Source of the DNA: a bacterium
GTDB lineage: Bacteria; Babelota; Babeliae; Babelales; Vermiphilaceae
NCBI GenBank assembly: GCA_021777215.1
Contig: JAJYDS010000004.1
Span: forward strand, 1-64,000
Length of the DNA: 64,000 bases
Direction: 5' to 3'
The position numbers and the translations under genes are program-made. Positions 1-8,635 of the stretch are shown here, in pieces. Each line of letters starts with the position of its first letter. The first letter of the stretch is position 1. The notes beneath the pieces were generated by a model. The model was not told the DNA's origin. It worked only from the letters and a program-made list of their open reading frames with translations, and searched no databases.

Positions 1-50
1 ACAATTTTTCATATAAGACAAATTTCTTGTGCAGTTTATATTGCTGCATA

Positions 51-89
51 AAAAGGCCTTCCAAATTAGAGCTTTGTGGAGGCCTTTTA
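51..89. terminator. Bidirectional hairpin terminator
   Basis: AAAAGGCC and GGCCTTTT arms, extended by TCCA/TGGA with one bulged base, enclose a short loop. A T-run follows on both strands. It lies beyond the epimerase gene, and could also serve a gene to the left of the window. Confidence 0.6.
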
Positions 90-131
90 TTTTACCACTT
101 TTTCCCATATCTATCTGAACCTAGTCACTGC

Positions 132-168
132 AAAAAAGGTAGCCTGATTTCCGTGGGCTATCTTTTTT
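132..168 (-). terminator. Terminator of the epimerase gene
   Basis: The arms AAAAAAGGTAGCC and GGCTATCTTTTTT pair with one G-T wobble around a 10-base loop. It sits 20 bases past the epimerase stop on the minus strand and ends in a run of T. Confidence 0.7.
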
Positions 169-187
169 GTTACTTTTTTAGGGCGGT

Positions 188-1081
188 TTACCGGCAAACC
201 TGGAAAAACTTTGAGCAATCAGCAGCCGAATACTTCACATCCCCCGGTCGTGCTGGAGCAAATTTGATTTCTCCAGAGTATGCCGGAAATTTTACCTTCA
301 ATTGCGCAATCAATTCAAGAAGAGTGACGCTTGTGCCGGTGCCCACATTAAATACTTGGCCGACTACTTTTTCTGCCGGTGCCATGCCCAGGGCGAGGTT
401 TGCGTCAACAATGGCTGCGACGGGCACAAAGTCGCGTGTTTGCATGCCGTCTCCGAAAATGGTTATCGGTGCATTATGCATCATTTGATCAGTGAATTTA
501 GCAACGGCTGCTGCATATGATCCCTTGGGGTTTTGCCGAGGGCCATAAACATTGAAGTAGCGCATACAAACCGTTTGAAAGCCGTAATTTTGCGTATATT
601 GTTGGCAGTAGAGTTCACCAATGAGTTTAGAGTAACCATAGGGCGATAATGGTGCTGTTGGCATGTCTTCACGGCATATGCCTTCGCGCAATCCGTAGAC
701 CGCAGCTGACGATGAAAAAATAAACCGAGAGGCATTATTTTTTTTAGAAGCTTCTAGTATATTGGCAGTTCCGTCAACATTGTTTGCATAACAAATTCGA
801 GGCTTTTCTATTGATTCTGGTACGGAGATGAAGGCAGCAAGGTGAAATACCAGTTTTTGATTCTTTGTTGCCTCAAGGCAGGATTGGTAATCGGCGACGC
901 TTTTGGTGATAAGAGTAACTTTGTCTTTAATAAGAGCTATATTTTCAAGCGAACCGGTTGAGAGGTTGTCGATTATGGTTACTTGAGCGCCCAGCTGGAC
1001 GAGTTTGGTGCACAAATGTGAACCTATAAAACCGCAGCCTCCGGTGACGAGCACGGGAAGGTCTTTATAAAAATGTTGCAT
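188..1081 (-). CDS. NAD-dependent epimerase/dehydratase (UDP-sugar 4-epimerase type)
   Basis: Short-chain dehydrogenase of the extended GalE/WbpP type, 297 residues. The nucleotide-binding loop GGCGFIGSH is at residues 14-22, the serine patch FIFSSSAAVYG near 121-130, and the catalytic pair is Y148/K152 in PYGYSK. It probably interconverts nucleotide sugars for surface glycans. I start it at 1081 because AAAGGAG lies 6-8 bases upstream. An in-frame ATG at 1189, also with an AAGGAT ribosome site, would add 36 residues that resemble a weak signal peptide, which would be odd for an NAD enzyme. The protein stops about 30 residues earlier than usual, losing the final helix, and a terminator follows at once. 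The substrate cannot be read from sequence. It is 122 bases downstream of an FAD oxidoreductase gene that may share its operon. Confidence 0.85.
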   Translation of the reverse strand: MQHFYKDLPVLVTGGCGFIGSHLCTKLVQLGAQVTIIDNLSTGSLENIALIKDKVTLITKSVADYQSCLEATKNQKLVFHLAAFISVPESIEKPRICYANNVDGTANILEASKKNNASRFIFSSSAAVYGLREGICREDMPTAPLSPYGYSKLIGELYCQQYTQNYGFQTVCMRYFNVYGPRQNPKGSYAAAVAKFTDQMMHNAPITIFGDGMQTRDFVPVAAIVDANLALGMAPAEKVVGQVFNVGTGTSVTLLELIAQLKVKFPAYSGEIKFAPARPGDVKYSAADCSKFFQVCR

Positions 1082-1203
1082 GCGAATCTCCTTTGTTTCT
1101 GGCTTTGCCAGTGTTTCTTGCGTTGCCAGGATTTTGCCCGTGTCTGCGAATGCGAGCATGGTAACAAAAAATATACTGCAGTGTTTCATATTTATCCTTT
1201 TTT

Positions 1204-2634
1204 TTACTGCATAGAAATTTGTTTTTTGTTATACCTAAGTACACTTTCTTTTTTAGGGTTATTTTCAAGTACGACTGCTGGCGTATAACTGTGTGGTTGT
1301 TTTTGTGCAGAGGGGAGTGCCTTGTGGATTACCTGAGCGCCAGCTAAGATAGCTTCTTGCATGCTGCTATAGTGCCAACTACCATAACGGCCAATCGAAT
1401 ACATATCATGTTGTGCCAGCGTGGCGAGTAAGCCTTCAAGGTTTTTATCGCGCCATTGATCATAAATAACATATGCGTAGGGCAGGTGCAGTACGGTATG
1501 AGTGAGTATATCGTCGTCAGTAAACTGAAATAATTTTTTTGCGTGTGCGACCGCACTATCTATGAGTTCTTGATTGTGATTGATACCAGAAGGTTGTGTA
1601 GGGTGTGATGATTGATAGTGGGAAATTTCTATTGATAATGAACTGTGTCCTGCCGGCGCCATCGATGGAGCCAAAAGAGCAGGAAAGCCGATGCGATAAA
1701 ATGGGTAGCTTTTCTCTGGATAATAGATCCAGTGGGTGTGTGGGCGGACAGGCCGTGCAATACCCAAATTTACATTGATGACGCTATTACAGTGGAGCGA
1801 GTGTTCTGCTTTTTTGAGTCGCTTAATAGCAGGCGTTCCGTTATTGGTGATTGTCGCAAGTAGTTGATTAAGGGGCATAGTAGAAATGAGCGTTTGGTAT
1901 GATTCGGTTTTGCCGTTGGTGAAGGTGATTTTTTTTTGTGCAATATCAATCTCATGGACCGTATGATGGGTAAGCGGAGGAAGTGCGAGTTCGCGTGTCA
2001 GTGCTGCAATGAGTTGGTCAATGCCGCCGGCGGCAGGGTAGATAAACTGAGCATTATACCCAACATTCGTTGAAAGTAGCGGTGATACGGCACCGGTGAT
2101 TAGTTTTCGCAGGCTCGTGCTTGGCACAAAGCGACCGGTCCAACTTGCGGTTACTTTTTCTAATTCATAGGCGAATAATTTTTGTTGATAGGGGAAGAAA
2201 AAGTGGGTGCCAAAACCAGAGCCAAAGTGGGCGTTTACCCACGCGGTAAAGGAGCGCGGGTTGGGATTTTTGGTGCGTGATACAAAACCTTCGATACAAT
2301 CGGCAATGACATGAGGCGGAAGTCCATACAGCTGTTGTTGGTAGGGGTATGGGGTGAGGGTGTTGTAGGAATAAATGTGTGAATGGCGCTCTGCGTGTAC
2401 CAGTGGCATAGCGGTGCTGAGTTTTTCCAACAGCGCAAGTACTGTGGGGTTATTGCTATGCAAAAGGTGGCCCGTATAATCAAAGGTGAATCCTTTTTTT
2501 CTCACCGAGCGACAAAGGCCTCCGGGAATAGCTTCTTTTTCAAAGAGGGTGTAATCAAAAAAACCCTCTTTTTCCAAGTGGTAGGCTGCCGAAAGACCGG
2601 TCAGACCTGCACCAATGATCACTACCTTTGCCAT
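1204..2634 (-). CDS. FAD-dependent oxidoreductase (protoporphyrinogen oxidase / UDP-galactopyranose mutase-like)
   Basis: 476-residue flavoprotein. The N-terminus carries the dinucleotide-binding motif VVIIGAGLTGLSAAYHLEK (residues 4-22), then E for FAD ribose and the GGLCRS loop. The C-terminus has the second FAD contact, RYGSWHYSSMQEAILAG. The family includes amine oxidases, HemG/HemY-like enzymes and glycan-cluster oxidoreductases. Placement ahead of a sugar epimerase suggests a role in surface polysaccharide or LPS sugar chemistry, which is inference. The start at 2634 is chosen because MAKVVIIG is the normal beginning of the fold and AAGGGA lies 6 bases upstream; a longer frame from 2718 adds 28 unconserved residues. 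No signal peptide. Confidence 0.82.
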   Translation of the reverse strand: MAKVVIIGAGLTGLSAAYHLEKEGFFDYTLFEKEAIPGGLCRSVRKKGFTFDYTGHLLHSNNPTVLALLEKLSTAMPLVHAERHSHIYSYNTLTPYPYQQQLYGLPPHVIADCIEGFVSRTKNPNPRSFTAWVNAHFGSGFGTHFFFPYQQKLFAYELEKVTASWTGRFVPSTSLRKLITGAVSPLLSTNVGYNAQFIYPAAGGIDQLIAALTRELALPPLTHHTVHEIDIAQKKITFTNGKTESYQTLISTMPLNQLLATITNNGTPAIKRLKKAEHSLHCNSVINVNLGIARPVRPHTHWIYYPEKSYPFYRIGFPALLAPSMAPAGHSSLSIEISHYQSSHPTQPSGINHNQELIDSAVAHAKKLFQFTDDDILTHTVLHLPYAYVIYDQWRDKNLEGLLATLAQHDMYSIGRYGSWHYSSMQEAILAGAQVIHKALPSAQKQPHSYTPAVVLENNPKKESVLRYNKKQISMQ

Positions 2635-2737
2635 AGAGTTCCCTTTTTTCTCTGTGGCCGTCAGTATAGTAATTATTTTGCGTCGGTGCAAAAATAAATG
2701 GAGAAAAAAAGAGTACATTCTTTTTTTGGATGGTTTC

Positions 2738-3952
2738 TCAAAAGACGCTGTATTCGACGACGTACGTTATGGTAAATGGTTCCTGGGTGAGATAGTGCGG
2801 TACGGGAGGGAATGAAGAGCCTGCATCTTTAAAAACGTAGAGCGTGTGATCATCAAGCAGGGGATCGCCGCTGGTGCGGAGTATGTGAACGTCTTTAATG
2901 CGGCCATTGCGTTCAAGTGATAAATAGACTTCTGCTGTAGTTGAGGGATGTTGTTTTCGGTAACGGTCTCGGTTAATTCTGAAGGAGTTTTGTAAATACC
3001 AATTGAGCCGCTGTACGTATCGTTCAACCTTTAATTGTTCTGAGGTAATCCGACCGCCTTCTTTGCCTCCGATCATAGTGATTGCACTCGTGCCTTCATT
3101 TTTAATGTTATCAAGAAAACCACGTGCTAAATTGGCCATAGATACCATTTTTTTAGTGATGGGCGCGGCATCTTTTTTGCCCCAGCCAGGGAAGTAGTTG
3201 TCTGGATTGGTAGTATTGGTTTTGCCGATTGCTTGATTCTCTTTCTGGGTGATGGTATCAGGCAGAGCTTTTTCGGCGTTGTTCGTATCGGCGTGCAGGT
3301 GCTGGGCATCATGGTCGTATGCTTTTTTTGCGTCTTGTTGTTCTGCCTTGGATGAGGTCTCTTGGTCTTCAGTGCTGACGGGTATCAGTTGTGTACTGCT
3401 GGCGCTTATGAGTGCCATTTTTTCAGATACGGATTTTGTTGATTCAGCCTGAGATGAGTCGGCTGTTGGTTGGGATGCTTTTGTCTCAGCTTGAGTAGTG
3501 GATGCTTCTTGTGTCTGTTCAGCCATCTGTTGGTCTCTATTTTTTTGTTCGCTGGCAGGTGATTGTTCGGTGTTGTTTTGCACACTTTCTTGAGGTGGTT
3601 CTTGGATCATAAACTCAGGCTCTTCCTGAAAAATAACGGGTGCACCAAAACGGGATGCACGTGCTTTCATAGCGCCCCATTCTTCTTGTTCTTGCGGTAT
3701 TTCTTCAGGGCTTTGCTGTTGGGCAATGGCGCGCTGTTCAGGGGGGAGTTGTGCTTGTTCTTGTGCGGCTTGTTTAACTAATTCCTGAAAAAATTGTTGA
3801 AATTTTTGTGTGTCAGTTTGCATACAAAAAAGAACAAGTATAGCGCCGGCATGGAGCGCAAGCGTGAGCAAGAGCCCTATCATTTTTTGTCGACGCGAAA
3901 GGGGCGTTGAAAGCATCTGTGAATCTTTGGTCTGTATTTTATTCGAGTGCAT
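2738..3952 (-). CDS. TonB-family energy transducer
   Basis: 404 residues. There is a cytoplasmic N-terminus, one membrane segment near residues 24-43 (IGLLLTLALHAGAILVLF), then about 250 residues rich in Q, E, S, T and A that would span the periplasm. The last ~95 residues match a TonB/TolA C-terminal domain (AEVYLSLERNGRIKDVHILR, then the STSGDP-like turn TSGDPLLDD and a final beta strand). TonB proteins use the ExbB/ExbD motor to energise outer-membrane receptors. The only motor genes in this window are the tolQ/tolR pair near 43-44 kb. No receptor gene is seen here. The start is uncertain: 3952 and 3916 both lack a good ribosome site. Confidence 0.8.
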   Translation of the reverse strand: MHSNKIQTKDSQMLSTPLSRRQKMIGLLLTLALHAGAILVLFCMQTDTQKFQQFFQELVKQAAQEQAQLPPEQRAIAQQQSPEEIPQEQEEWGAMKARASRFGAPVIFQEEPEFMIQEPPQESVQNNTEQSPASEQKNRDQQMAEQTQEASTTQAETKASQPTADSSQAESTKSVSEKMALISASSTQLIPVSTEDQETSSKAEQQDAKKAYDHDAQHLHADTNNAEKALPDTITQKENQAIGKTNTTNPDNYFPGWGKKDAAPITKKMVSMANLARGFLDNIKNEGTSAITMIGGKEGGRITSEQLKVERYVQRLNWYLQNSFRINRDRYRKQHPSTTAEVYLSLERNGRIKDVHILRTSGDPLLDDHTLYVFKDAGSSFPPVPHYLTQEPFTITYVVEYSVF

Positions 3953-4097
3953 GAGTACACCGAGTATCTTAAGTCTAAATCTGCTTTCTCTAGCCTACCC
4001 AATGTGCGTCAAAAAGAGAAACAAAAATCTAACCCCGCGCTGATTTAACGAGCTGCAAGGTTCCTATCTTCAGATTTTTTCCGGTGTGGTCGAGATC

Positions 4098-4463
4098 TTA
4101 ATGCGAGCGCATTTGACGAATGAGCCAGTTTTCATTGTCGGTGAATTGGACAGTATACTCACTGCCAGCTTGTGGCTTTTCTATAACAAATTTATCACAG
4201 ACAACTTCTATGCGTTGTAACCTGCCTCCCAATGGTGATTCAAATACAAAGTCAACTTCTTTTCCTGGCAATGCAAACATGGTGATGGGCCGTGGTGCAG
4301 ACATGCCGATCAATGGTTTTTTGGCAATTGTTTGATAGTATGCGGTGAGCTTTGCTTGTGTGTTTGGGCATTTGTTTATTACCCGTACAATTTCTTGTGG
4401 GAGTTTGGCAGATACAATGTTTGCTAGTGTGATAACGAGCACAAAAACGATTGTTTTTTTCAT
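4098..4463 (-). CDS. Small exported protein, array member 1
   Basis: 121 residues with a clear signal peptide (MKKTIVFVLVITLANIVSA). The mature part begins with a strand containing INKC, then LTAYYQ, a middle RLQRIEVV strand and a late YTVQF...NW segment. This order recurs in neighbouring proteins at 5836, 7705, 8224 and 8636, so I read it as a divergent paralogue with an all-beta fold. It has two or three cysteines. Start 4463 is supported by AAAGGGGG six bases upstream; the longer frame to 4532 is not. Function unknown; probably periplasmic or secreted. No family recognised. Confidence 0.75.
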   Translation of the reverse strand: MKKTIVFVLVITLANIVSAKLPQEIVRVINKCPNTQAKLTAYYQTIAKKPLIGMSAPRPITMFALPGKEVDFVFESPLGGRLQRIEVVCDKFVIEKPQAGSEYTVQFTDNENWLIRQMRSH

Positions 4464-4547
4464 AATTCCCCCTTTTATTTGCTCCACAGAGACCGCCTTA
4501 TTCTCTTTTAGTATGGAAAAAATATTGTTCAAAAATCAATAAATTGT

Positions 4548-5636
4548 TTATGTTTTTTGTTGTTTTTTAATATCTCTTTGTTTCAGTTCATGCATTTTTA
4601 ATAGACGAGCCAAGCTTTCATGACCGTTTTTTATTGCATAATCGGCAGGCGTTTTTTCTTTTTTATTGGTAAGAGAAGGATTTGCGCCTTGTTGGATGAG
4701 TAATTGTACCAGGGCCGAGTGACCCGTGCATGCGGCGCCATGGAGTGCCGTGTTGCCCTGGATATCAGTGCTATTTATTGTGTCTATAACGACAGCATAT
4801 TTGAGGAGTTCCTGTGCGGCGCGATAACAGGGAGCTGATTGCATGCAGGCTTTTATCAGCGGCGTTTGACCATTTTTGTCTCTTTCAAGAGAATTGGCAC
4901 CATTTTCCATGAGCAGATGTATTGCCTGGGGCTGGTCAAAAAATGCAGCGGCATGCAAAGGGGTTTCAGCGTCTACGGTAGTTTTGTTGTTAGGGTCAGC
5001 GCCAAATAGAAGGAGCAGGGATATGACGGTTTCATCAGCTTTTTCCATGGCGCTCTGCAAGAGTGTGTTAAGTCGAGCGTCAGGAGTTTTTTGAGGAATG
5101 CCTTGCATAGACAACAAAGCACGCGTCGCTTGGGCATGGCCAAGTGATGCGGCCATTTCTAAGGGAGTTATGCCATTTTTGCTCATGCAGTATGGGTTTG
5201 CTCCTGCACTGAGCAGAAGCTCTATTGTGGGCAGGTGGTTAAACTGGGCGGCATAGTGTAATAGGGTTTTGCCCGCATCGACTGCATGTCCCTGAGGGCT
5301 CTGATTGTGTGCTAGTTCAGGGATTGCATACGGAGAATCTGGCTGCATGCAGATGGGAAGTTTCGAGTCTGTTTCTTGAGGGTGCGTTTCGGCAAAACAT
5401 GCGTGTGCGTTAAAACTAGCGGCATTCCAGGCCTCAAGCGTAGTGGGTACTGCTGAAAAGTCGCCCAAACGAGCCGCCTCCAGGAGATCTTGTGATGATG
5501 GTGTACCTATTTTTTGAGGGGTCTGCGCATCTTGCTCTATGTTGGCTATGCAGAGTTTCGTTTGAACAGTATCCATGCACTCGATTGGGGTACTAAAAAA
5601 AAGAAAAAAAGTGGCCACAAAAGATAGTTTCTTCAT
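4548..5636 (-). CDS. Secreted ankyrin-repeat protein
   Basis: 362 residues. A signal peptide (residues 1 to about 20) ends just before MDTVQ. Ankyrin repeats fill the rest: repeats of the form TLLHYAAQFNHLPTIELLL, TPLEMAASLGHAQATRALL, TPLHAAAFFDQPQAIHLLM, TPLIKACMQ... and TALHGAACTGHSALVQLL are visible, giving about six units between residues 115 and 345. The C-terminus is a Lys/Gln-rich helix. Ankyrin repeats bind proteins, and secreted copies in intracellular bacteria often act on host targets; that role here is inference. Start 5636 uses GGAAG just upstream, which itself overlaps an earlier ATG at 5645. Confidence 0.85.
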   Translation of the reverse strand: MKKLSFVATFFLFFSTPIECMDTVQTKLCIANIEQDAQTPQKIGTPSSQDLLEAARLGDFSAVPTTLEAWNAASFNAHACFAETHPQETDSKLPICMQPDSPYAIPELAHNQSPQGHAVDAGKTLLHYAAQFNHLPTIELLLSAGANPYCMSKNGITPLEMAASLGHAQATRALLSMQGIPQKTPDARLNTLLQSAMEKADETVISLLLLFGADPNNKTTVDAETPLHAAAFFDQPQAIHLLMENGANSLERDKNGQTPLIKACMQSAPCYRAAQELLKYAVVIDTINSTDIQGNTALHGAACTGHSALVQLLIQQGANPSLTNKKEKTPADYAIKNGHESLARLLKMHELKQRDIKKQQKT

Positions 5637-5779
5637 AACTTCCATTCAGATATGTTGTTTTTATAGGATTGTTTTTTGCTATCTTAATTATAGCTCTTTT
5701 GTCTAAACTTTTCAATTGTGAATTATTTTTATGGATTGTTAGCTAGCTAATAGAGGGTTGGCCGGATGTGGCGGAAATG

Positions 5780-5823
5780 AGGTATAAAAAAGAAGAGGGC
5801 AGACTTTGAAGCCTGCCCTCTTT
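5780..5823 (-). terminator. Terminator after the 5836-6270 gene
   Basis: AAGAGGGCAG (5793-5802) pairs perfectly with CTGCCCTCTT (5813-5822). On the minus strand it is followed by CTTTTTTA. It is 13 bases past the stop codon of the exported-protein gene. Confidence 0.85.
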
Positions 5824-5835
5824 AAAAATTTGCTT

Positions 5836-6270
5836 TTATCGGGGGTTGGCGTGCCATGTACCTGTAGCATCTTGATTGATTTCAAATGTCGTTTTGTGCA
5901 TTTTTCCGGAGCGAATATCTGAGATGGTTTGCTCAGATATAAGATCGGCATTCGCTTTGTTATCATATACCACATCTATATATTGAAGTGTGCCATTAGA
6001 AGTGTAGAGAGGGATATTAACTGTAGCATTTTTATCTATTTTTTGGTTGCTAAAGGGGTTGGCCATATTTGCTATGGTAGAGGGAATTAACTTTTGGTCT
6101 TGTTCTTTCAGGTAAAGCAGACGCAGAGTTATCGGCGCTCCCTTGTTAATGATCGTTATGTCACCGCTTGCCAGATAAGTGCCTCTGCCACCTTGTCCTG
6201 GTCTAACAGCAAACAGGCTGCCGGCGCTCGCGAGCAACAAAGAGAGAGTAAGCATGGTTAACTTATTCAT
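5836..6270 (-). CDS. Small exported protein, array member 2
   Basis: 144 residues with a signal peptide (MNKLTMLTLSLLLASAGSLFA). After a Gly-rich start (RPGQGGRG) comes ITIINKGAPITLRLLYL, a middle LQYIDVVYD strand, and an ending FEINQDATGTWHANPR. This matches the strand order of other members of the array, especially the one at 7705 (VSQDMSGNWYVK at its end). No enzyme motif and no cysteine pair. AAAGGAG lies 6 bases before the ATG, and a strong terminator follows, so it is probably a single-gene unit. Family not recognised. Confidence 0.78.
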   Translation of the reverse strand: MNKLTMLTLSLLLASAGSLFAVRPGQGGRGTYLASGDITIINKGAPITLRLLYLKEQDQKLIPSTIANMANPFSNQKIDKNATVNIPLYTSNGTLQYIDVVYDNKANADLISEQTISDIRSGKMHKTTFEINQDATGTWHANPR

Positions 6271-6421
6271 GAGCTTCTCCTTTTTAAAACATTTTAATAG
6301 CCATTATTCTCAGTAATAATCATACAATAAGTTGTTTTTTAAAAGCAATGGTTTATGTTTCTAAAATAGGTGGACTCAAAAAGAATGATTTGTGGGTATT
6401 GCGATATTTTTATGAGTGACA

Positions 6422-6464
6422 AAAAGCCCTTGGCGAAAGTTTTTTAGTTCGCCAAGGGCTTTTA
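6422..6464 (-). terminator. Terminator after the 6511-7008 gene
   Basis: A perfect 16-base stem, AAAAGCCCTTGGCGAA at 6423-6438 and its complement at 6449-6464, with a 10-base loop. A T-run follows on the minus strand. It can also act on the plus strand. Confidence 0.85.
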
Positions 6465-6510
6465 AATCTTTATTGCGCTGTGCTTGATGCAACTCCGGGT
6501 GAAACGTTTT

Positions 6511-7008
6511 TTATTGTACGCTCACCACGAGGGAAGATGCTGTTGGTGCTACGGTAAACTTACCTGAGTCGTTAATGGTTATAGTGTATGCACGATCGGT
6601 GCTTTGTTTCATTTCTGCTTTTGGTTCGATGGTGAACTTATCATTTTTAACGACCAAAACATTTATTTTTGCTGGCAGGGAGCTTGCAGCTGCACCTGCG
6701 CCCGGCTTTATTGCGTAGGTAAATGCGCCTGCATCTAAGATTATTTTTATGGTGATCTGTTCAGTGAGTTTTCCAAGCTCAAGGGTTTGACCGGCTTGAA
6801 GTTTTGCAGCTATATTTTGTGTTGCTTCGCTGTTTTTTGTTTTGGTTGTGATTTTTTCTAGGGTAAATTCCTTGGTGCCGCTATTGTGTAAAAATAGTTG
6901 GGCGGGTTCTTTATCCGCTGCTTGTAAGAACGATGTATAGGCGGTATATAGGACTAACCCAGAGGTAAAGACGATAAAAAATAGAGCTGCTTGTGCTGTT
7001 TTTTTCAT
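6511..7008 (-). CDS. Exported beta-rich protein, array member 3
   Basis: 165 residues. An N-terminal hydrophobic segment (residues 7-28) acts as signal peptide or membrane anchor and ends near QAADKE. The mature part is strand-rich and Thr/Lys/Ala-rich: LFLHNSGTKEFTLEKITT, then LQAGQTLELGKL, and near the end YTITINDSGKFTV. The HNSG segment corresponds to the N-x-G strand of the neighbours, so it is a more distant member of the same array. Start 7008 follows AAAAAAGGAG; the frame extends to 7050 without support. A strong terminator follows. No known domain recognised. Confidence 0.72.
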   Translation of the reverse strand: MKKTAQAALFFIVFTSGLVLYTAYTSFLQAADKEPAQLFLHNSGTKEFTLEKITTKTKNSEATQNIAAKLQAGQTLELGKLTEQITIKIILDAGAFTYAIKPGAGAAASSLPAKINVLVVKNDKFTIEPKAEMKQSTDRAYTITINDSGKFTVAPTASSLVVSVQ

Positions 7009-7091
7009 GAGACTCCTTTTTTGATTTATTAGTTTTCGCCGTGCATTCACCTTTAGACGCTACTGAATTTGGGGCAAAGGAGTCAAGAGAA

Positions 7092-7125
7092 AAGAAAAAA
7101 GAGGGAGAGCAAATGGCTCTCCCTC
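7092..7125 (-). terminator. Terminator after the 7149-7436 gene
   Basis: GAGGGAGAGC (7101-7110) pairs with GCTCTCCCTC (7116-7125) around a five-base loop. On the minus strand it runs into CTTTTTTCTTT. Confidence 0.8.
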
Positions 7126-7148
7126 AGAAGAATGATCAGGATGTTAGA

Positions 7149-7436
7149 TTACTTAGCTATGATGCCTTTTTTGTCATCAATGGTTATTGTTTTGTATCGA
7201 CCGGTGGAATAAGATTTACCGTTAACAGTGAAATCTCTGCAGGTGCTTCCACTGTCATACATCACCCTATCTCCCTTATCCAATTCTCTTGAGTAATTCT
7301 CGCGTTTTTTAGGATCTACAGACTCGGTGCACACCACATTGACTTCATTTTTTGATTTATTCGTAATGGTAGTAGTATCAGCATGTATAGCGGCTACACC
7401 AAGCAGGGCGACGACGGTGAGTAATAGCTTCTTCAT
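7149..7436 (-). CDS. Small exported protein, array member 4
   Basis: 95 residues, the shortest of the array. Signal peptide MKKLLLTVVALLGVAAIHA, then a mature start DTTTITNKSKNEVNVVCT that matches the N-K-S/G strand of the neighbours. Two cysteines (in VVCTES and STCRDF) could form a disulfide outside the cytoplasm. Charged residues dominate the middle. AAGGAG lies 7 bases before the ATG and a terminator follows. Function and family unknown. Confidence 0.75.
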   Translation of the reverse strand: MKKLLLTVVALLGVAAIHADTTTITNKSKNEVNVVCTESVDPKKRENYSRELDKGDRVMYDSGSTCRDFTVNGKSYSTGRYKTITIDDKKGIIAK

Positions 7437-7560
7437 ATTGTTCTCCTTATAAATGAAGTTAAACCTAAACTACCTAAAAACAGACTAAAAACCTTTCTAT
7501 CTAAACCTATAATAACAAATTCAATTTGAAATTATCAACATTTTTTAAAAAACATTTATA

Positions 7561-7592
7561 GACTATAAGAGTAAGAGCTAGATCTTATAGTC
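7561..7592. other. AT-rich inverted repeat
   Basis: GACTATAAGA (7561-7570) pairs perfectly with TCTTATAGTC (7583-7592) across 12 bases. It lies in the 268-base gap between two exported-protein genes. It could be a weak terminator of the upstream gene at 7705, or an operator for the gene at 7149. Nothing else is evident in the gap. Confidence 0.35.
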
Positions 7593-7704
7593 ATTGGTTT
7601 GAAAAAGAAGAGAATGAGAGAAAGAAAAAGTGTCAAAGCCTGCTGGTCTGTATAGATCAAAGAAACTTGATGATTAAGGATTTTAAGATTATCGGGCCGA
7701 GCTC

Positions 7705-8037
7705 TTATTTAACATACCAATTACCACTCATATCTTGGCTTACGGTATATGAGGATTGAGTAACATTTTCAATAATATGTTTGGCTGAAGCGTCTGGTTT
7801 TATGATATCAATTGCTCGTAGAGAACCGAGTTCATTAGACCGAGCTATGCTTATCGTATCTCCTATTGCTACCGGGCCTCGTTTCACAAAGGGACCATGA
7901 TTGTCTGCTATTTCAGCTGAATAAACGGCGCGAAAAGTTACCGGCGACCTTCCCATATTTTTCATAATTACATCGTCTGCAAAGAGGTGCTCAGTGGTTA
8001 TGCAGAATGCCAGTGCTATCAGTATTCTTTTTTTCAT
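7705..8037 (-). CDS. Small exported protein, array member 5
   Basis: 110 residues. Signal peptide MKKRILIALAFCITTEHLFA. The mature part reads DDVIMKNMGRSPVTFRAVYSA, later LGSLRAIDII, and ends SYTVSQDMSGNWYVK. These three blocks line up with the proteins at 5836, 8224 and 8636, and give the best picture of the shared architecture: an N-x-G strand, an L-x-A-x-Y strand, an L-x-x-I-x-I strand and a closing Y-T-x-x-Q...W strand. The ATG has AAAAGGAG upstream. No cysteines in the mature part. Function unknown. Confidence 0.78.
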   Translation of the reverse strand: MKKRILIALAFCITTEHLFADDVIMKNMGRSPVTFRAVYSAEIADNHGPFVKRGPVAIGDTISIARSNELGSLRAIDIIKPDASAKHIIENVTQSSYTVSQDMSGNWYVK

Positions 8038-8153
8038 AAATGCTCCTTTTGATTGGCGTAAGATTGAGCCTTTCTTCTTTTAATCTACTCCATTTTTTCT
8101 ATGCATAGCAATGATATTAGTTTAAGTATGTTCTGGTGTTTAGCACAGGGATA

Positions 8154-8187
8154 GGGCACGAGACTCATGGGGGGAGTGCTCGTGCCC
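8154..8187. other. GC-rich hairpin after the 8224 gene
   Basis: GGGCACGAG (8154-8162) pairs with CTCGTGCCC (8179-8187), with an inner ACTC/GAGT. It is 37 bases beyond the stop of the minus-strand gene. Neither side has a T-run, so it may be a processing or stability hairpin rather than an intrinsic terminator. Confidence 0.45.
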
Positions 8188-8223
8188 GATTATTAAGCGC
8201 AGTCGATTATTTTTAGGGTGATT

Positions 8224-8619
8224 TTATTTGGTGATCGTCTCTCTATTTTCGTTTGGAACCGCTGAGGCGACCCAACGCTGGGTGAAGGTATACTGGTCGC
8301 CATCCTTTGGATTTTTAACAATTTCTTCGACGGCCATCCAGGTGCCTCGAGAAATTTCTTGCCCCTCTACGCCAATAGCTGAAAGTGTCCCGAGTGGCGC
8401 GTGTTTAAAATCTATCTGCGCAGACTGACCTTTTGCAAGAGGCATGCTTATAAGAGGGTTTCCTGGGAGCATTTTTCCTGGTGTATCAGGAGTGTAGTAA
8501 GCAAGAAGTGTGATATCTGTATTGCCACTATTGGTGACCATTACTGTTGCATGCGCAACAGGGATTATCGAGAGCAGGAGTAATAAAGTGATAACTTGAC
8601 CGGTTGTTATTTTTTTCAT
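8224..8619 (-). CDS. Small exported protein, array member 6
   Basis: 131 residues. Signal peptide of about 24 residues ending VAHA, then TVMVTNSGNTDITLLAYYTP, LGTLSAIGVEG and a late QYTFTQRWV block, all matching the array pattern. The C-terminus is longer than in relatives (AVPNENRETITK). It starts 16 bases after the stop of the 8636 gene, so the two are probably one transcript. Start 8619 keeps GAGG at nine bases; an ATG two codons earlier would be too close. Function unknown. Confidence 0.75.
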   Translation of the reverse strand: MKKITTGQVITLLLLLSIIPVAHATVMVTNSGNTDITLLAYYTPDTPGKMLPGNPLISMPLAKGQSAQIDFKHAPLGTLSAIGVEGQEISRGTWMAVEEIVKNPKDGDQYTFTQRWVASAVPNENRETITK

Positions 8620-8635
8620 GTCCATTTTCCTCTTT

